Source: Streptomyces rishiriensis (GTDB lineage Bacteria > Actinomycetota > Actinomycetes > Streptomycetales > Streptomycetaceae). From it: a DNA stretch of 64,000 bases. The position numbers and the translations under genes are program-made. This document shows, one piece after another, positions 42,585-50,694 of the stretch; position 1 is the stretch's first letter, and each line of letters starts with the position of its first letter. The stretch is from assembly GCF_003112535.1 (NCBI RefSeq), contig NZ_BEWA01000013.1, positions 62,001 through 126,000 of the forward strand. Reading direction: 5' to 3'. Below the pieces are notes generated by a model. That model was given only the letters and a program-made list of their open reading frames with translations, was not told where the DNA came from and did no database searches.

Positions 42585-45500
42585 CTACGGGCCTGGGACC
42601 GTGTCCAGGGATTCCCCGTTGCCGAGCTTGACGATCTGGGCGTCGCTGGCCACGCCGGAGAAGATCCACACGTCGTCGATCACTCCCGGCCAGTACTCGC
42701 CGGGGGTCCCGTTCTCCTTGTTACGCCCGAACTGCAGCTGTTTGGTCGCCTGGAAGGGCTGGACGTTGGACCGCCACGACATGGCGTCCTCGACCTGCTC
42801 CAGGTGGCCGTTGACGTACAGCCGCGCCTCGTCGGCGAAGGCGTCGTACACGACGGCCAGGTGGTCCCACTCGAACTCCGACTGGAAACTCGAATGCCGT
42901 ACCACGGGCCGGGTCGCGCCGGCCGTGTCCGAACCGGGCAGTTCCAGTTCGTACCCGCCCTGGTTCTCCGGGTCCGTGGGGTCCGGCGCATAGCGCACGG
43001 TGAAGGCGCTGTTGACGGCTCCTTCCGCCGACAGGACGGTGACCTTCTTCTGGGGGCGTGCCGCAGTGGTCACCCAGGCGGTGGCGGTGAAGCTCTCCTT
43101 GGTGTTCACCGGGACCGTCGTGGCGGCGGCGTAGTCGTCCGCTCCGTCCAGGACCAGACCGCCCGTGCCGACCCATCCCGCGCCGGACTTCACCGCCGCC
43201 TGGCCGGCCAGGACCGCCGGCCGCTTGCCGGCGCTGTCGTCCGGGCTGGAAGCCGGCGTGCCCGCCGTCGTGGCGTCGAACTTCCAGCGGCCCTTCACCT
43301 GCGGGTGCTGCTTGAACAGGTCACCGGCCTCGTCCTTGGAGACCACCCGGTCGTACAGGCGCACATCGTCGATCTGCCCCTTGAAGAACGAGTCGGGCCG
43401 GCCGCCGTACGATCCCGCGCCGACCTGCACCGGGCCGGTGGCGTCCCAGGGAGCGGGCGTGAACGGCACCGTGGAGACGAGGCCGCCGTCCACGAAGAGC
43501 CGCAGTTCCTTCAGCGTGCCGTCGTAGACGCCGAGGAGGTGGTGCCAGCTGTCGCCGGGGTACACCTGGTCGGCGGCGGGCTTGCCGAGATTGGCCATCG
43601 CCCGTGTGGGCTGGACGCCCGCGGCGTCGGAGTTGTACCGGTTGAAGACCCAACGGCGGTACGAGCCCGAGTAGTAGAGCTCGAATCCGCTCTGCTGGGC
43701 GCCCGCCTGGGTCGCGATGATCTGCGCCGCGTCCGACTCCGTCCTGGGGAGTTTCGCCCAGGCGGCCACCGAGAAGCTGCGCAGAGTGTTGAGCTGCGGT
43801 CCGGCGGTGCTCGCGTAGCCGTTCGCGGCGGAACCGAGGTCCAGGGCGCCGGCCACGTTCCCCGGGACGCCGAACGTGGCGCCGTCGCCCTTGAGGACGA
43901 GCGGGTTCACCTGGCTCTCGCCCCGCGCCACCTGGGAGGTGGCCGCGTCGTCGAAGCTCCAGACCGCCTTGGCCGGACGGCCCGTGGTCACGGGCTCCTG
44001 ACGGGCCAGCCGGCCGACGTCCTCCGCGCCCAGCGGACGGTCGTAGACGGCGGTCTCGTCGATCGCGCCCTTCCACGGCTCCACGTAGGCGCCGTTGTAC
44101 TTGGCCCGCCCGAACTGGAGGTTGGCGGCGGCGTGCCAGGGGGTGGTGACGGCGGACGTGCCGGCCGCGACTCCGTCCACGTACAGGGTGTACCTGCCGG
44201 CCGTCGCGTCGCGGACGGCCGCCAGATGGGTCCACTTGCCCACCTGCGGCGGGGCCGGTGACAGCACCTGCTGGACGCCGAAGCCGGCGCCTGCGGCGTC
44301 CTTCGTGGGCACGCGCAGCGCCCAGCGCCTGCTCGCTCCCTCGTACCCGAGGTAGAGGCCCGCGTGGTAGGTGCCGTCGACGCTGACGGCCGTGGCGGTG
44401 GCGGCGTCCGAGTCGAGACGCACCCAGGCGGAGACGGTGTAGTCGCCGTCGGTGTCGAGCAGATGGGGGCCGGCGGCCGCGTAACCGTCCGCGGCGTCCG
44501 CGCCGTTCAGGGCGAGGGCCGTGCCGCGCACGCCCGGTTCGCCGAGGGCCGCCGTTCCGTCGAGCAGGGCGGGGCGGACGCCGCCGTCGCCCGGGTCCTG
44601 GGTCGAGCCGGCCGGGGCGTCGAGGGTCCAGGCGGCGCGTTCGGGCTGGCCGGTGGCCACCCGGAACTGGTAGGAGCCGATCGTGCTGTCGTTGTTGTTG
44701 GCGTCCCAGGCCTGCACGTAGAGGGTGTTGAGCCCCGGCCTGGTCGGCATCACGTCGATGGAGACGGGCGCTCCGGGCGTCGCGGGCTTGCGCTCGTTGG
44801 CCGCGGTCGGGTCCGCGTTCAGGCCGAACCAGTACTTGGCCACGTCCGGCGCGGTCGAGTCGATGGTGAAGCGGCCGTAGCGTCCGACGCCGTCCAGCCA
44901 GGGGTCGAGCGGGTCGTCGGTGCGCGAGGGGGGGTACTGCGCGGAGGTCACGGTCGGCGCGGCCGGGTGCTTGGAGTCGTAGAGGAGGTAGCAGCCGGTC
45001 TGGGTGTCGCCCGCGTAGCTCCAGGGCCCCCACAGTTTGCCGTCCGAGGCGCGCACGCTCCACGCGGCCTTGACGTTCTGCGGGATGGTCGACGGGAGCG
45101 TGATCGTGTACGGCTGTCCGGAGGCCTTGGGGCCGATGCGGCCGGAGTCCCAGTGCTGCTTCCAGCCGTCGCCCGCGTCCCACTCGACCTTGAACTCCGC
45201 GTACACCTGGTCCTTGTCGGGGTCCGACAGGACGGCCGTCGCCTTGGGAACGACGTTGACGGCCTTGGGCGCCAGCGTGCAGCTCCCCCCGGGGGCCATG
45301 GTCAGCTGGGACTGCTTGGGCTGGCTCGGCGGGTTGTTGTACTCGACGCGCAGGAAGCCGTTGCCCGCGAAGCGCTTCCACTGGTTCTCGGCGCTCTCGT
45401 TCGGGGCCTTGAGCCCGAACGTGAGCGAGGTCTGCTTGTTGGCGGCGGCCCAGACGACCGCGTCCTTGGCGTTGAACTCCAGGTCGCCGTCCGGGCAGGA

Positions 45501-46958
45501 GGCGGTCGCGCCCTTGGCCGCCGTCACGGTCGGCATCTGGTCGATCCAGTAGCCCGCGGCCTTCTGGTCGTTCCAGGACGTCGTCGAGGTGAGCGGCTTG
45601 GTACGCCAGAACTCCACCGGCTGCTTGGTGCAGTTGTAGGCGAACGTCTCCCGCACGACGAACTCGGCGCTGGTGATGCTCTTGCCCGCGAAGCTGGTCA
45701 CGGGCAGCTTGTAGAAGAGCCGCTTGGCGTCGTTGGGCGCGCACTTGAGGCCGGTGAAGTTCGGCGGGCAGAAACCCAGGCCCGAGTCGCTCGCGCCGTC
45801 GAACTTGTAGAAGTCGGAGTCGGGGAAGGCGCGGGAGACCATCGCGTAGGCGGACGCGCGCGGGGAGGACCAGGCCGGGTCGATGAAGACCGGGTAGTGG
45901 GTGTCCTCGCCGGAGAGCAGCTTCGGGTCGGGGGTGAGGAGGAGGGAGTTCCCGGTCACCGAGGCGCCCACGTCGGCCCGCGCCGAGGTGTCCGCGGGGC
46001 CGTCGTACAGCCCGGCGGCGGGCGCGACGGACGAAGTGGCCCGCACGGAGGCGGACTTGGCGGGGACACCGGACGCTGCGGACTTCACGGACGGCGCCAT
46101 GGACTTGGCGCCCGTAGCTGTTCCTGTTCCGGTGCCGGTGCCGGTGCCTGTGCCTGTGCTGGTGCCCGGCGCCATGTCGGCGGCTTCACGGGAATCCCAC
46201 ATCACCGGCTGCGCCGCTTCGAAGGCCACGCCTCCCGCTTGGGCGTCCACCGCCTCGAGCCCCCCGGCGGCGGTGGGGCGGACGGTGAGCCCCTTGCCGG
46301 CCAGGGGCAGTCTCAGTGCGGCGAGCGCGGGGTTGTCCGCGGCCTCGGCGCTCTTGACTACCAGCACCTGGGAGAAGCCGTCGGGCTCCGCGGTCATCCG
46401 CAGATCCACCCCCGGCAGGACCTCCGGATAGGTCACGGACGATCCGGAGACCACCGGGGCGGGCAGTGCGCCGGGCCACGACAGGGACAGCTCCCGGCCC
46501 GCCTTGACCATCCTCACCAGCGGGTCCCGGCTGCCGCCCGCCGAGAACACCACGTCGGAGGCGGCGGCGACGGGCGCGATGCCCACGCCGTCCAGCCGCC
46601 GCAGACCGGTGTCGATGTCGACCCATCTGCCCGCCCGGCGGGTGCGCACCGGCTCCAGGTGCGTGATCTCGGTGAGGGTGCCGCTCGGGTTGGCGAACAG
46701 CTCGCGGCTCGCTCCGCGTTCGGCGACGACCTCCACCTGCTTGCCGGCCCGCCTGGCCTGGTCCCGCGCTCGGTCGACGGCGGGGGAAAGGGCGTCCAGT
46801 GTGGGTTCGTCGGCGGCCTGGGACCGCGTCCCCGCCGTGTCCGAGGTCTGTGCGACCGCGGCGGGCAGGGACGATCCTGGTATCTGGCCCGTGAGCAATG
46901 CCCCGACCAGTAGGGAGATCGCGCCGACGGCAGCTCTCCCCCGAGTTCTTTCAGCCAC
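42585..46958 (-). CDS. secreted LamG/DNRLRE domain protein, partner of the RHS protein
   Basis: This 1457-residue protein has a signal peptide (AAVGAISLLVGALLTGQIPG). After an N-terminal beta-rich region and a Gly-Thr repeat tract (~260-280) comes a DNRLRE module (SYAMVSRAFPDSDFYKF-type start, through FVVRETFAYNCTKQPVEFWR). Three LamG/concanavalin-like domains start near residues 774, 997 and 1219, each with the signature of W/F-D strands, YASTAGPQL/FSVAAWAK and IDDVRLYDR/IDETAVYDR. Such proteins commonly precede RHS genes in Streptomyces and probably bind surface glycans or assist export. GTG 46958 has GAGAGG 7 bases upstream. Role is inferred. Confidence 0.85.
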   Translation of the reverse strand: MAERTRGRAAVGAISLLVGALLTGQIPGSSLPAAVAQTSDTAGTRSQAADEPTLDALSPAVDRARDQARRAGKQVEVVAERGASRELFANPSGTLTEITHLEPVRTRRAGRWVDIDTGLRRLDGVGIAPVAAASDVVFSAGGSRDPLVRMVKAGRELSLSWPGALPAPVVSGSSVTYPEVLPGVDLRMTAEPDGFSQVLVVKSAEAADNPALAALRLPLAGKGLTVRPTAAGGLEAVDAQAGGVAFEAAQPVMWDSREAADMAPGTSTGTGTGTGTGTGTATGAKSMAPSVKSAASGVPAKSASVRATSSVAPAAGLYDGPADTSARADVGASVTGNSLLLTPDPKLLSGEDTHYPVFIDPAWSSPRASAYAMVSRAFPDSDFYKFDGASDSGLGFCPPNFTGLKCAPNDAKRLFYKLPVTSFAGKSITSAEFVVRETFAYNCTKQPVEFWRTKPLTSTTSWNDQKAAGYWIDQMPTVTAAKGATASCPDGDLEFNAKDAVVWAAANKQTSLTFGLKAPNESAENQWKRFAGNGFLRVEYNNPPSQPKQSQLTMAPGGSCTLAPKAVNVVPKATAVLSDPDKDQVYAEFKVEWDAGDGWKQHWDSGRIGPKASGQPYTITLPSTIPQNVKAAWSVRASDGKLWGPWSYAGDTQTGCYLLYDSKHPAAPTVTSAQYPPSRTDDPLDPWLDGVGRYGRFTIDSTAPDVAKYWFGLNADPTAANERKPATPGAPVSIDVMPTRPGLNTLYVQAWDANNNDSTIGSYQFRVATGQPERAAWTLDAPAGSTQDPGDGGVRPALLDGTAALGEPGVRGTALALNGADAADGYAAAGPHLLDTDGDYTVSAWVRLDSDAATATAVSVDGTYHAGLYLGYEGASRRWALRVPTKDAAGAGFGVQQVLSPAPPQVGKWTHLAAVRDATAGRYTLYVDGVAAGTSAVTTPWHAAANLQFGRAKYNGAYVEPWKGAIDETAVYDRPLGAEDVGRLARQEPVTTGRPAKAVWSFDDAATSQVARGESQVNPLVLKGDGATFGVPGNVAGALDLGSAANGYASTAGPQLNTLRSFSVAAWAKLPRTESDAAQIIATQAGAQQSGFELYYSGSYRRWVFNRYNSDAAGVQPTRAMANLGKPAADQVYPGDSWHHLLGVYDGTLKELRLFVDGGLVSTVPFTPAPWDATGPVQVGAGSYGGRPDSFFKGQIDDVRLYDRVVSKDEAGDLFKQHPQVKGRWKFDATTAGTPASSPDDSAGKRPAVLAGQAAVKSGAGWVGTGGLVLDGADDYAAATTVPVNTKESFTATAWVTTAARPQKKVTVLSAEGAVNSAFTVRYAPDPTDPENQGGYELELPGSDTAGATRPVVRHSSFQSEFEWDHLAVVYDAFADEARLYVNGHLEQVEDAMSWRSNVQPFQATKQLQFGRNKENGTPGEYWPGVIDDVWIFSGVASDAQIVKLGNGESLDTVPGP
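46116..46175 (-). repeat. imperfect 6-bp repeats encoding Gly-Thr
   Basis: GGTGCC/TGTGCC-type units recur about eight to ten times within the LamG protein gene. They encode an alternating Thr-Gly tract in a linker before the DNRLRE module. Confidence 0.7.
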
Positions 46959-47148
46959 GCCAGCCCTCTCATGCAATCTTCATAATGTGAAGATGACTAT
47001 CTGGGTGGCTGGTTCTCGCTGTCAATCGGCTTTGGCCGGGGCCAACTCCCCCTTGCCCGCCGGGAATCCGCTGAGGCGGGGAGCACGGACCGGACACAAC
47101 GCCCGAAGCCCGCTCCCCGCACCGGCCTCACGACCCGCGGCGGGAACC

Positions 47149-47263
47149 GGGGCGGAAGGAGCGACGGCGCGTGGGCTCGGGTCACCGGGGCGGAAGGAGC
47201 GACGGCGCGTGGGCTCGGGTCACCGAGGCGGAAGGAGCCGACCGCGCGTGGGCTCGGGTCACC
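47149..47263. repeat. three tandem copies of a 38-bp unit
   Basis: Units start at 47149, 47187 and 47225 (38, 38 and 39 bases). Each contains GCGGAAGGAG and ends GTGGGCTCGGGTCACC. Copies 1 and 2 are identical. No coding frame is supported. Confidence 0.92.
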
Positions 47264-47359
47264 GCCGCCGCCGTCGGGCGAGGCGGCGGCTCCGGGCAAC
47301 TGGAACTGAGACCGGGGACCGCCGCCCGGTCCGCGCCCGGGCCCGCCGTCACTTCCGGG

Positions 47360-47401
47360 AAAAGCAAAAGCCCCAGGTCACGGCGAGTGAGTCCTGAGGC
47401 T
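47360..47401 (-). terminator. tRNA-Thr terminator
   Basis: A 9-bp stem with one mismatch (47369-47377 with 47393-47401) is followed on the minus strand by TTTTGCTTTT. It starts 8 bases beyond the tRNA 3' end and is one of the few terminators here with a real U tract. Confidence 0.85.
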
Positions 47402-47408
47402 TCGGCAG

Positions 47409-47482
47409 AGCCGCCTTCGGGATTCGAACCCGAGACCTACGCATTACGAGTGCGTTGCTCTGGCCATCTGAGCTAAGGCGGC
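47409..47482 (-). tRNA. tRNA-Thr (anticodon CGT)
   Basis: This 74-base gene has a perfect 7-bp acceptor stem (GCCGCCT/AGGCGGC). The D-arm begins TAGCTCAG. The anticodon stem is ACGCA/TGCGT with loop CTCGTAA (anticodon CGT, reading ACG), and the T-arm is CTCGGGTTCGAATCCCGA-like with GTTCGAATC. CCA is not encoded. It lies between a peptidase gene and the RHS island, all on the minus strand. A -10-like TAGACT lies upstream at 47521-47526. Confidence 0.97.
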
Positions 47483-47550
47483 GCGCTGTCCGCACCATGG
47501 TGCGATCAGCAACGTCGGTAAGTCTACACAGTTTCCGAGGGTGCTCAGGA

Positions 47551-47567
47551 CCAGCCCGGGGGGCTGG
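47551..47567 (-). terminator. peptidase gene terminator
   Basis: CCAGCCC and GGGCTGG form a 7-bp stem with a GGG loop, 22 bases beyond the peptidase stop codon and before the tRNA gene. It has no U tract. Confidence 0.5.
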
Positions 47568-47589
47568 GGGCGCGGGGCCGGCCATGGCG

Positions 47590-49167
47590 CTATGAGCAGC
47601 GCTTTCCCTTCGCCGGAGGGGTTCCGCGGAGCAGGTAGGCGTTGATCGCGGAGTCGATGCAGGCGCTGCCACGGCCGTAGGCGGTGTGGCCGTCGCCCAC
47701 ATAGGTGAGGAGGCGGCCCGAGGCGAGCTGGCTCGCCAGGGAGCGGGCCCATGGGTAGGGCGTCGCCGGGTCGCGGGTGGTGCCGACGACGACGATGGGC
47801 GCGGCGCCCTTGGCCTGGATGCGGTGCGGTGCGCCCGTGGGCGCGACCGGCCAGTACGCGCAGTTCAGGGAGGCCCAGGCGAGGCCTTCGCCGAAGACCG
47901 GGGACGCCTTCTCGAAGGACGGCAGCGCCTTCTCGACCTGCTCCGGGGTGCCGAAGGCCGTCGGGAGGTCCAGGCAGTTGACGGCCGCGTTGGCGGCCAT
48001 CAGGTTGGCGTAGCGCCCTTCCGGGCCGCGCTCGTAGTAGCCGTCGGAGAGGCCGAGCAGTCCCGCGCCGTCGTTGTCCTTGATCGCCGAGGCCAGCGCC
48101 TCGCGCAGCTGCTCCCATGTGCTCTCGTCGTACATCGCCGCGATCACGCCGGTGGTGGCGAGGGCCTCGCCGAGCTTGCGGCCGTCCCGGTCGCCGGTGG
48201 GGATCGGGTGCGCGTCGAGCCTGCGGAAGAAGGCCTTGAGGTCGGCGCCGACCCGGGCGGGCTTCGCGCCCTTGCCGCCGAGCGGGCAGTCGGAGTGCCG
48301 TGCGCAGTCCTTCGCGAACGACTGGAACGCCGTCTCGAACCCCGCCGTCTGGTCCAGGTTCAGCCGGCGGGCGGGCAGCGAGGGATCCATCGCGCCGTCC
48401 AGGACGAGCCGGCCCACCCGGTCCGGGAACAGTCCCGCGTACGTGGCGCCGAGGAACGTGCCGTACGACGCTCCCACGTACGTCAGCCTCCGGTCACCCA
48501 GGATCGCGCGCAGGACGTCCATGTCCCGGGCCGCCTCCACGGTGGAGACGTGCCGCAGCAGCTTCGGCGCGTGCGCTCCGCAGCCCTCCGCGAACTTCTG
48601 GTAGGCGTCGGCCAGTCGGGTCTTCTCCCGCTGATCGTCGGGGGTGGTGTCGATCTGCGCGTACGCGTCCATCGCCCGCCCGTCGAGGCACTCCACGGGC
48701 TCGCTGCGGCCCACGCCCCGCGGGTCGACGGCGACCATGTCGTAGCGGGCGCGGACCTCGGCGGGGTAGCCGACCCCCGCGTACTGCTGGAGGTAGCCGA
48801 CCGCCGAGCCGCCCGGGCCGCCCGGGTTCACCAGCAGCGAGCCGAGCCGCTCGCCCGGACCCGTCGCCTTCTTGCGGGCGACCGCGAGCCGGATGTCGCC
48901 CCCGCCCGGCTCCGCGTAGTCCAGCGGCGCCCTCATGGTGGCGCACTGGAAGCCGGGGACACCGCAGTCGCGCCAGCGCAGCTTCTGCCCGTAGTACGGC
49001 GAGAGCGCCGACGGCGTGGCCTGCGGCAGCGCGGCGAGCGCGGCCACCGCCGTGGAGCCGGCGGAGTCGGCCGGCTCGTCGGCGGAGCAGCCGGAGACGA
49101 GCAGCGCGGTGAGGGAGAGCAGCGTGACGGCGGCACGGGACCTGCGGAAGGAGCGCCTGATGTGCAT
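47590..49167 (-). CDS. TAP-family alpha/beta hydrolase lipoprotein (tripeptidyl aminopeptidase-like)
   Basis: This 525-residue exported serine peptidase has lipobox VSGC (Cys at residue 27). The oxyanion/HG region is LLVNPGGPGGSAVGYL, the nucleophile elbow GASYGTFLG contains the catalytic Ser, and VVVGTTRDPATPYPWA supplies the catalytic Asp. The His is in YVGDGHTAYG, within the TAP C-terminal domain. Streptomyces relatives (Slp/Tap) remove N-terminal tripeptides from secreted proteins. ATG 49167 lacks a clear ribosome site. It is upstream of tRNA-Thr and downstream of holB in the same direction. Confidence 0.9.
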   Translation of the reverse strand: MHIRRSFRRSRAAVTLLSLTALLVSGCSADEPADSAGSTAVAALAALPQATPSALSPYYGQKLRWRDCGVPGFQCATMRAPLDYAEPGGGDIRLAVARKKATGPGERLGSLLVNPGGPGGSAVGYLQQYAGVGYPAEVRARYDMVAVDPRGVGRSEPVECLDGRAMDAYAQIDTTPDDQREKTRLADAYQKFAEGCGAHAPKLLRHVSTVEAARDMDVLRAILGDRRLTYVGASYGTFLGATYAGLFPDRVGRLVLDGAMDPSLPARRLNLDQTAGFETAFQSFAKDCARHSDCPLGGKGAKPARVGADLKAFFRRLDAHPIPTGDRDGRKLGEALATTGVIAAMYDESTWEQLREALASAIKDNDGAGLLGLSDGYYERGPEGRYANLMAANAAVNCLDLPTAFGTPEQVEKALPSFEKASPVFGEGLAWASLNCAYWPVAPTGAPHRIQAKGAAPIVVVGTTRDPATPYPWARSLASQLASGRLLTYVGDGHTAYGRGSACIDSAINAYLLRGTPPAKGKRCS

Positions 49168-49304
49168 TCAGCGAGCGTAACTCTGTGCGACGGGTTGAAT
49201 GCTGTACGTCCGCGAACTGCCACGGACGAGGGACCCCGTCAACCCTCGGTCGACGTGTCGCCACAGGCGGCCGCTGCCGGCTCCCGACCCCGCGCCGGGC
49301 TGCG

Positions 49305-50510
49305 TCAGCCCGCTCTCAGCGCCATCGTCATCGCCTCGACCGCCAGCAGCGGAGCGACGTTGCGGTCCAGGGCCTCTCTGCATGCGGCGATGGCCTCGAT
49401 ACGGCGCAGCGTCGACTCCGGTCTGCTGCCGCGGGCGAGCCGCTCCAGCGCCTCCCCGGCGTCCGCGTTGGCGATCGCGACGCGGGAGCCCAGCTGGAGG
49501 GCGAGGACATCGCGGTAGAAGGCCGTCAGGTCGGTGAGCGCGACGTCGAGGCTGTCGCGCTGGGTCCGTGTTCTGCGGCGCTTCTGCTTGTCCTCCAGGT
49601 CCTTCATCACGCCCGCCGTGCCGCGCGGCATCCGACCGCCCTGAGCCGCGCCCAGCGCCGCCTTCATTTCCTCGGTCTCCTTGCCGTCCGTCTCCTCCGC
49701 GAGCTGCTTGGCGTCCTCGGCGGCCGCGTCGACCAGTTCCTGGGCCGCTCTGAGGCAGTTGCCGACGTCGTCGACGCGCAGGGGCAGTTTCAGCACGGCC
49801 GCTCGGCGTTCGCGCGCGGCGGGGTCGGTGGCCAGACGCCGTGCCCGGTCGACATGGCCCTGGGTGGCCCGGGCCGCGGCCGCGGCGACGGCCGGCTCGA
49901 CGCCCTCGCGCCGTACGAGCATGTCGGCGACGGCGTCGACCGAGGGCGTGCGCAGGTTCAGGTGCCGGCAACGGGAACGGATCGTGGGCAGCACGTCCTC
50001 CAGGGAGGGCGCGCACAGCAGCCAGACCGTGCGGGGCGCGGGCTCCTCCACCGCCTTCAGGACGGCGTTGGCGGACTTCTCGTTGAGCCGCTCGGCGTCC
50101 TCGACGAGGATGACCTGCCAACGGCCCGTGGCGGGCGAGGTGTACGACTTGCGGACGGTGTCCCGCATGTCCTCCGCGAGGATCTGCGAGCCGACGGCCG
50201 CGACGGTGGTGACGTCGGCGTGGGTGCCGACGAGGGCCGTATGGCAGCCGTCGCAGAACCCGCAGCCCGGGGTGCCGCCGAGCGCCCGGTCGGGGCTCAC
50301 GCACTGCAGTGCGGCGGCGAAGGCCCGCGCCACCTGGGCGCGGCCGGCGCCGGGAGGGCCGGTGAACAGCCAGGCGTGCGTCATCTTCGACGCCTCCGGC
50401 GGGGCGGTGCGGGTGGTGGCCGCGGTGACGAGCGCGTCGGCGTCCCGAGCGGCGGCGGTGAGCTGCTCGCTCACCCTCTCCTGGCCGATGAGGTCGTCCC
50501 ACACGGTCAT
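49305..50510 (-). CDS. holB: DNA polymerase III subunit delta'
   Basis: This 401-residue clamp-loader subunit has a Walker A region reading GPPGAGRAQ. The P-loop Lys is replaced by Arg, consistent with delta' not hydrolysing ATP. The zinc module includes C-G-F-C-D-G-C-H, and the sensor-1 region is VILVEDAERLNEKSANAVLKAVEEP, with TIRSRC following. ATG 50510 (MTVWDDLIGQERV) is the conserved start. It lies downstream of the tmk fusion gene after about 180 bases, the usual tmk-holB linkage. Confidence 0.93.
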   Translation of the reverse strand: MTVWDDLIGQERVSEQLTAAARDADALVTAATTRTAPPEASKMTHAWLFTGPPGAGRAQVARAFAAALQCVSPDRALGGTPGCGFCDGCHTALVGTHADVTTVAAVGSQILAEDMRDTVRKSYTSPATGRWQVILVEDAERLNEKSANAVLKAVEEPAPRTVWLLCAPSLEDVLPTIRSRCRHLNLRTPSVDAVADMLVRREGVEPAVAAAAARATQGHVDRARRLATDPAARERRAAVLKLPLRVDDVGNCLRAAQELVDAAAEDAKQLAEETDGKETEEMKAALGAAQGGRMPRGTAGVMKDLEDKQKRRRTRTQRDSLDVALTDLTAFYRDVLALQLGSRVAIANADAGEALERLARGSRPESTLRRIEAIAACREALDRNVAPLLAVEAMTMALRAG

Positions 50511-50694
50511 GCGTCACCCCGCCCTTTCGTCACGTTTCGCGCTGCGGGTTCCATTGTGCGGGGCGCCACTGACAATCGAGCCCACCCGCCCGGCCGGTCG
50601 AGCCCGCTCAGCGCCGTCCGCCCCGGTCCCGGCTGGACGGGGGCTGAGCACGCAAGCGGCCCGGCGGCCTGGCGGACCGGGCGGCCGGGCCGTC

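Larger units (their letters stand above)
46959..47408. other. intergenic region upstream of the LamG gene
   Basis: This 450-base region lies between the tRNA and the LamG protein gene. The first 70 bases are relatively AT-rich (around TCTTCATAATGTGAAGATGAC) and likely hold the LamG promoter. The rest contains a 38-bp tandem repeat and the tRNA terminator. Confidence 0.6.

Noticed and set aside
44364-46913. 849-residue plus-strand frame opposite the LamG gene
   Set aside because: This is an antisense shadow of a gene with clear LamG and DNRLRE domains.
47149-47263. 38-bp repeats considered as attachment sites or a CRISPR
   Set aside because: Copies are directly adjacent with no unique spacers, and none matches the tRNA 3' end. 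It is a plain tandem duplication.
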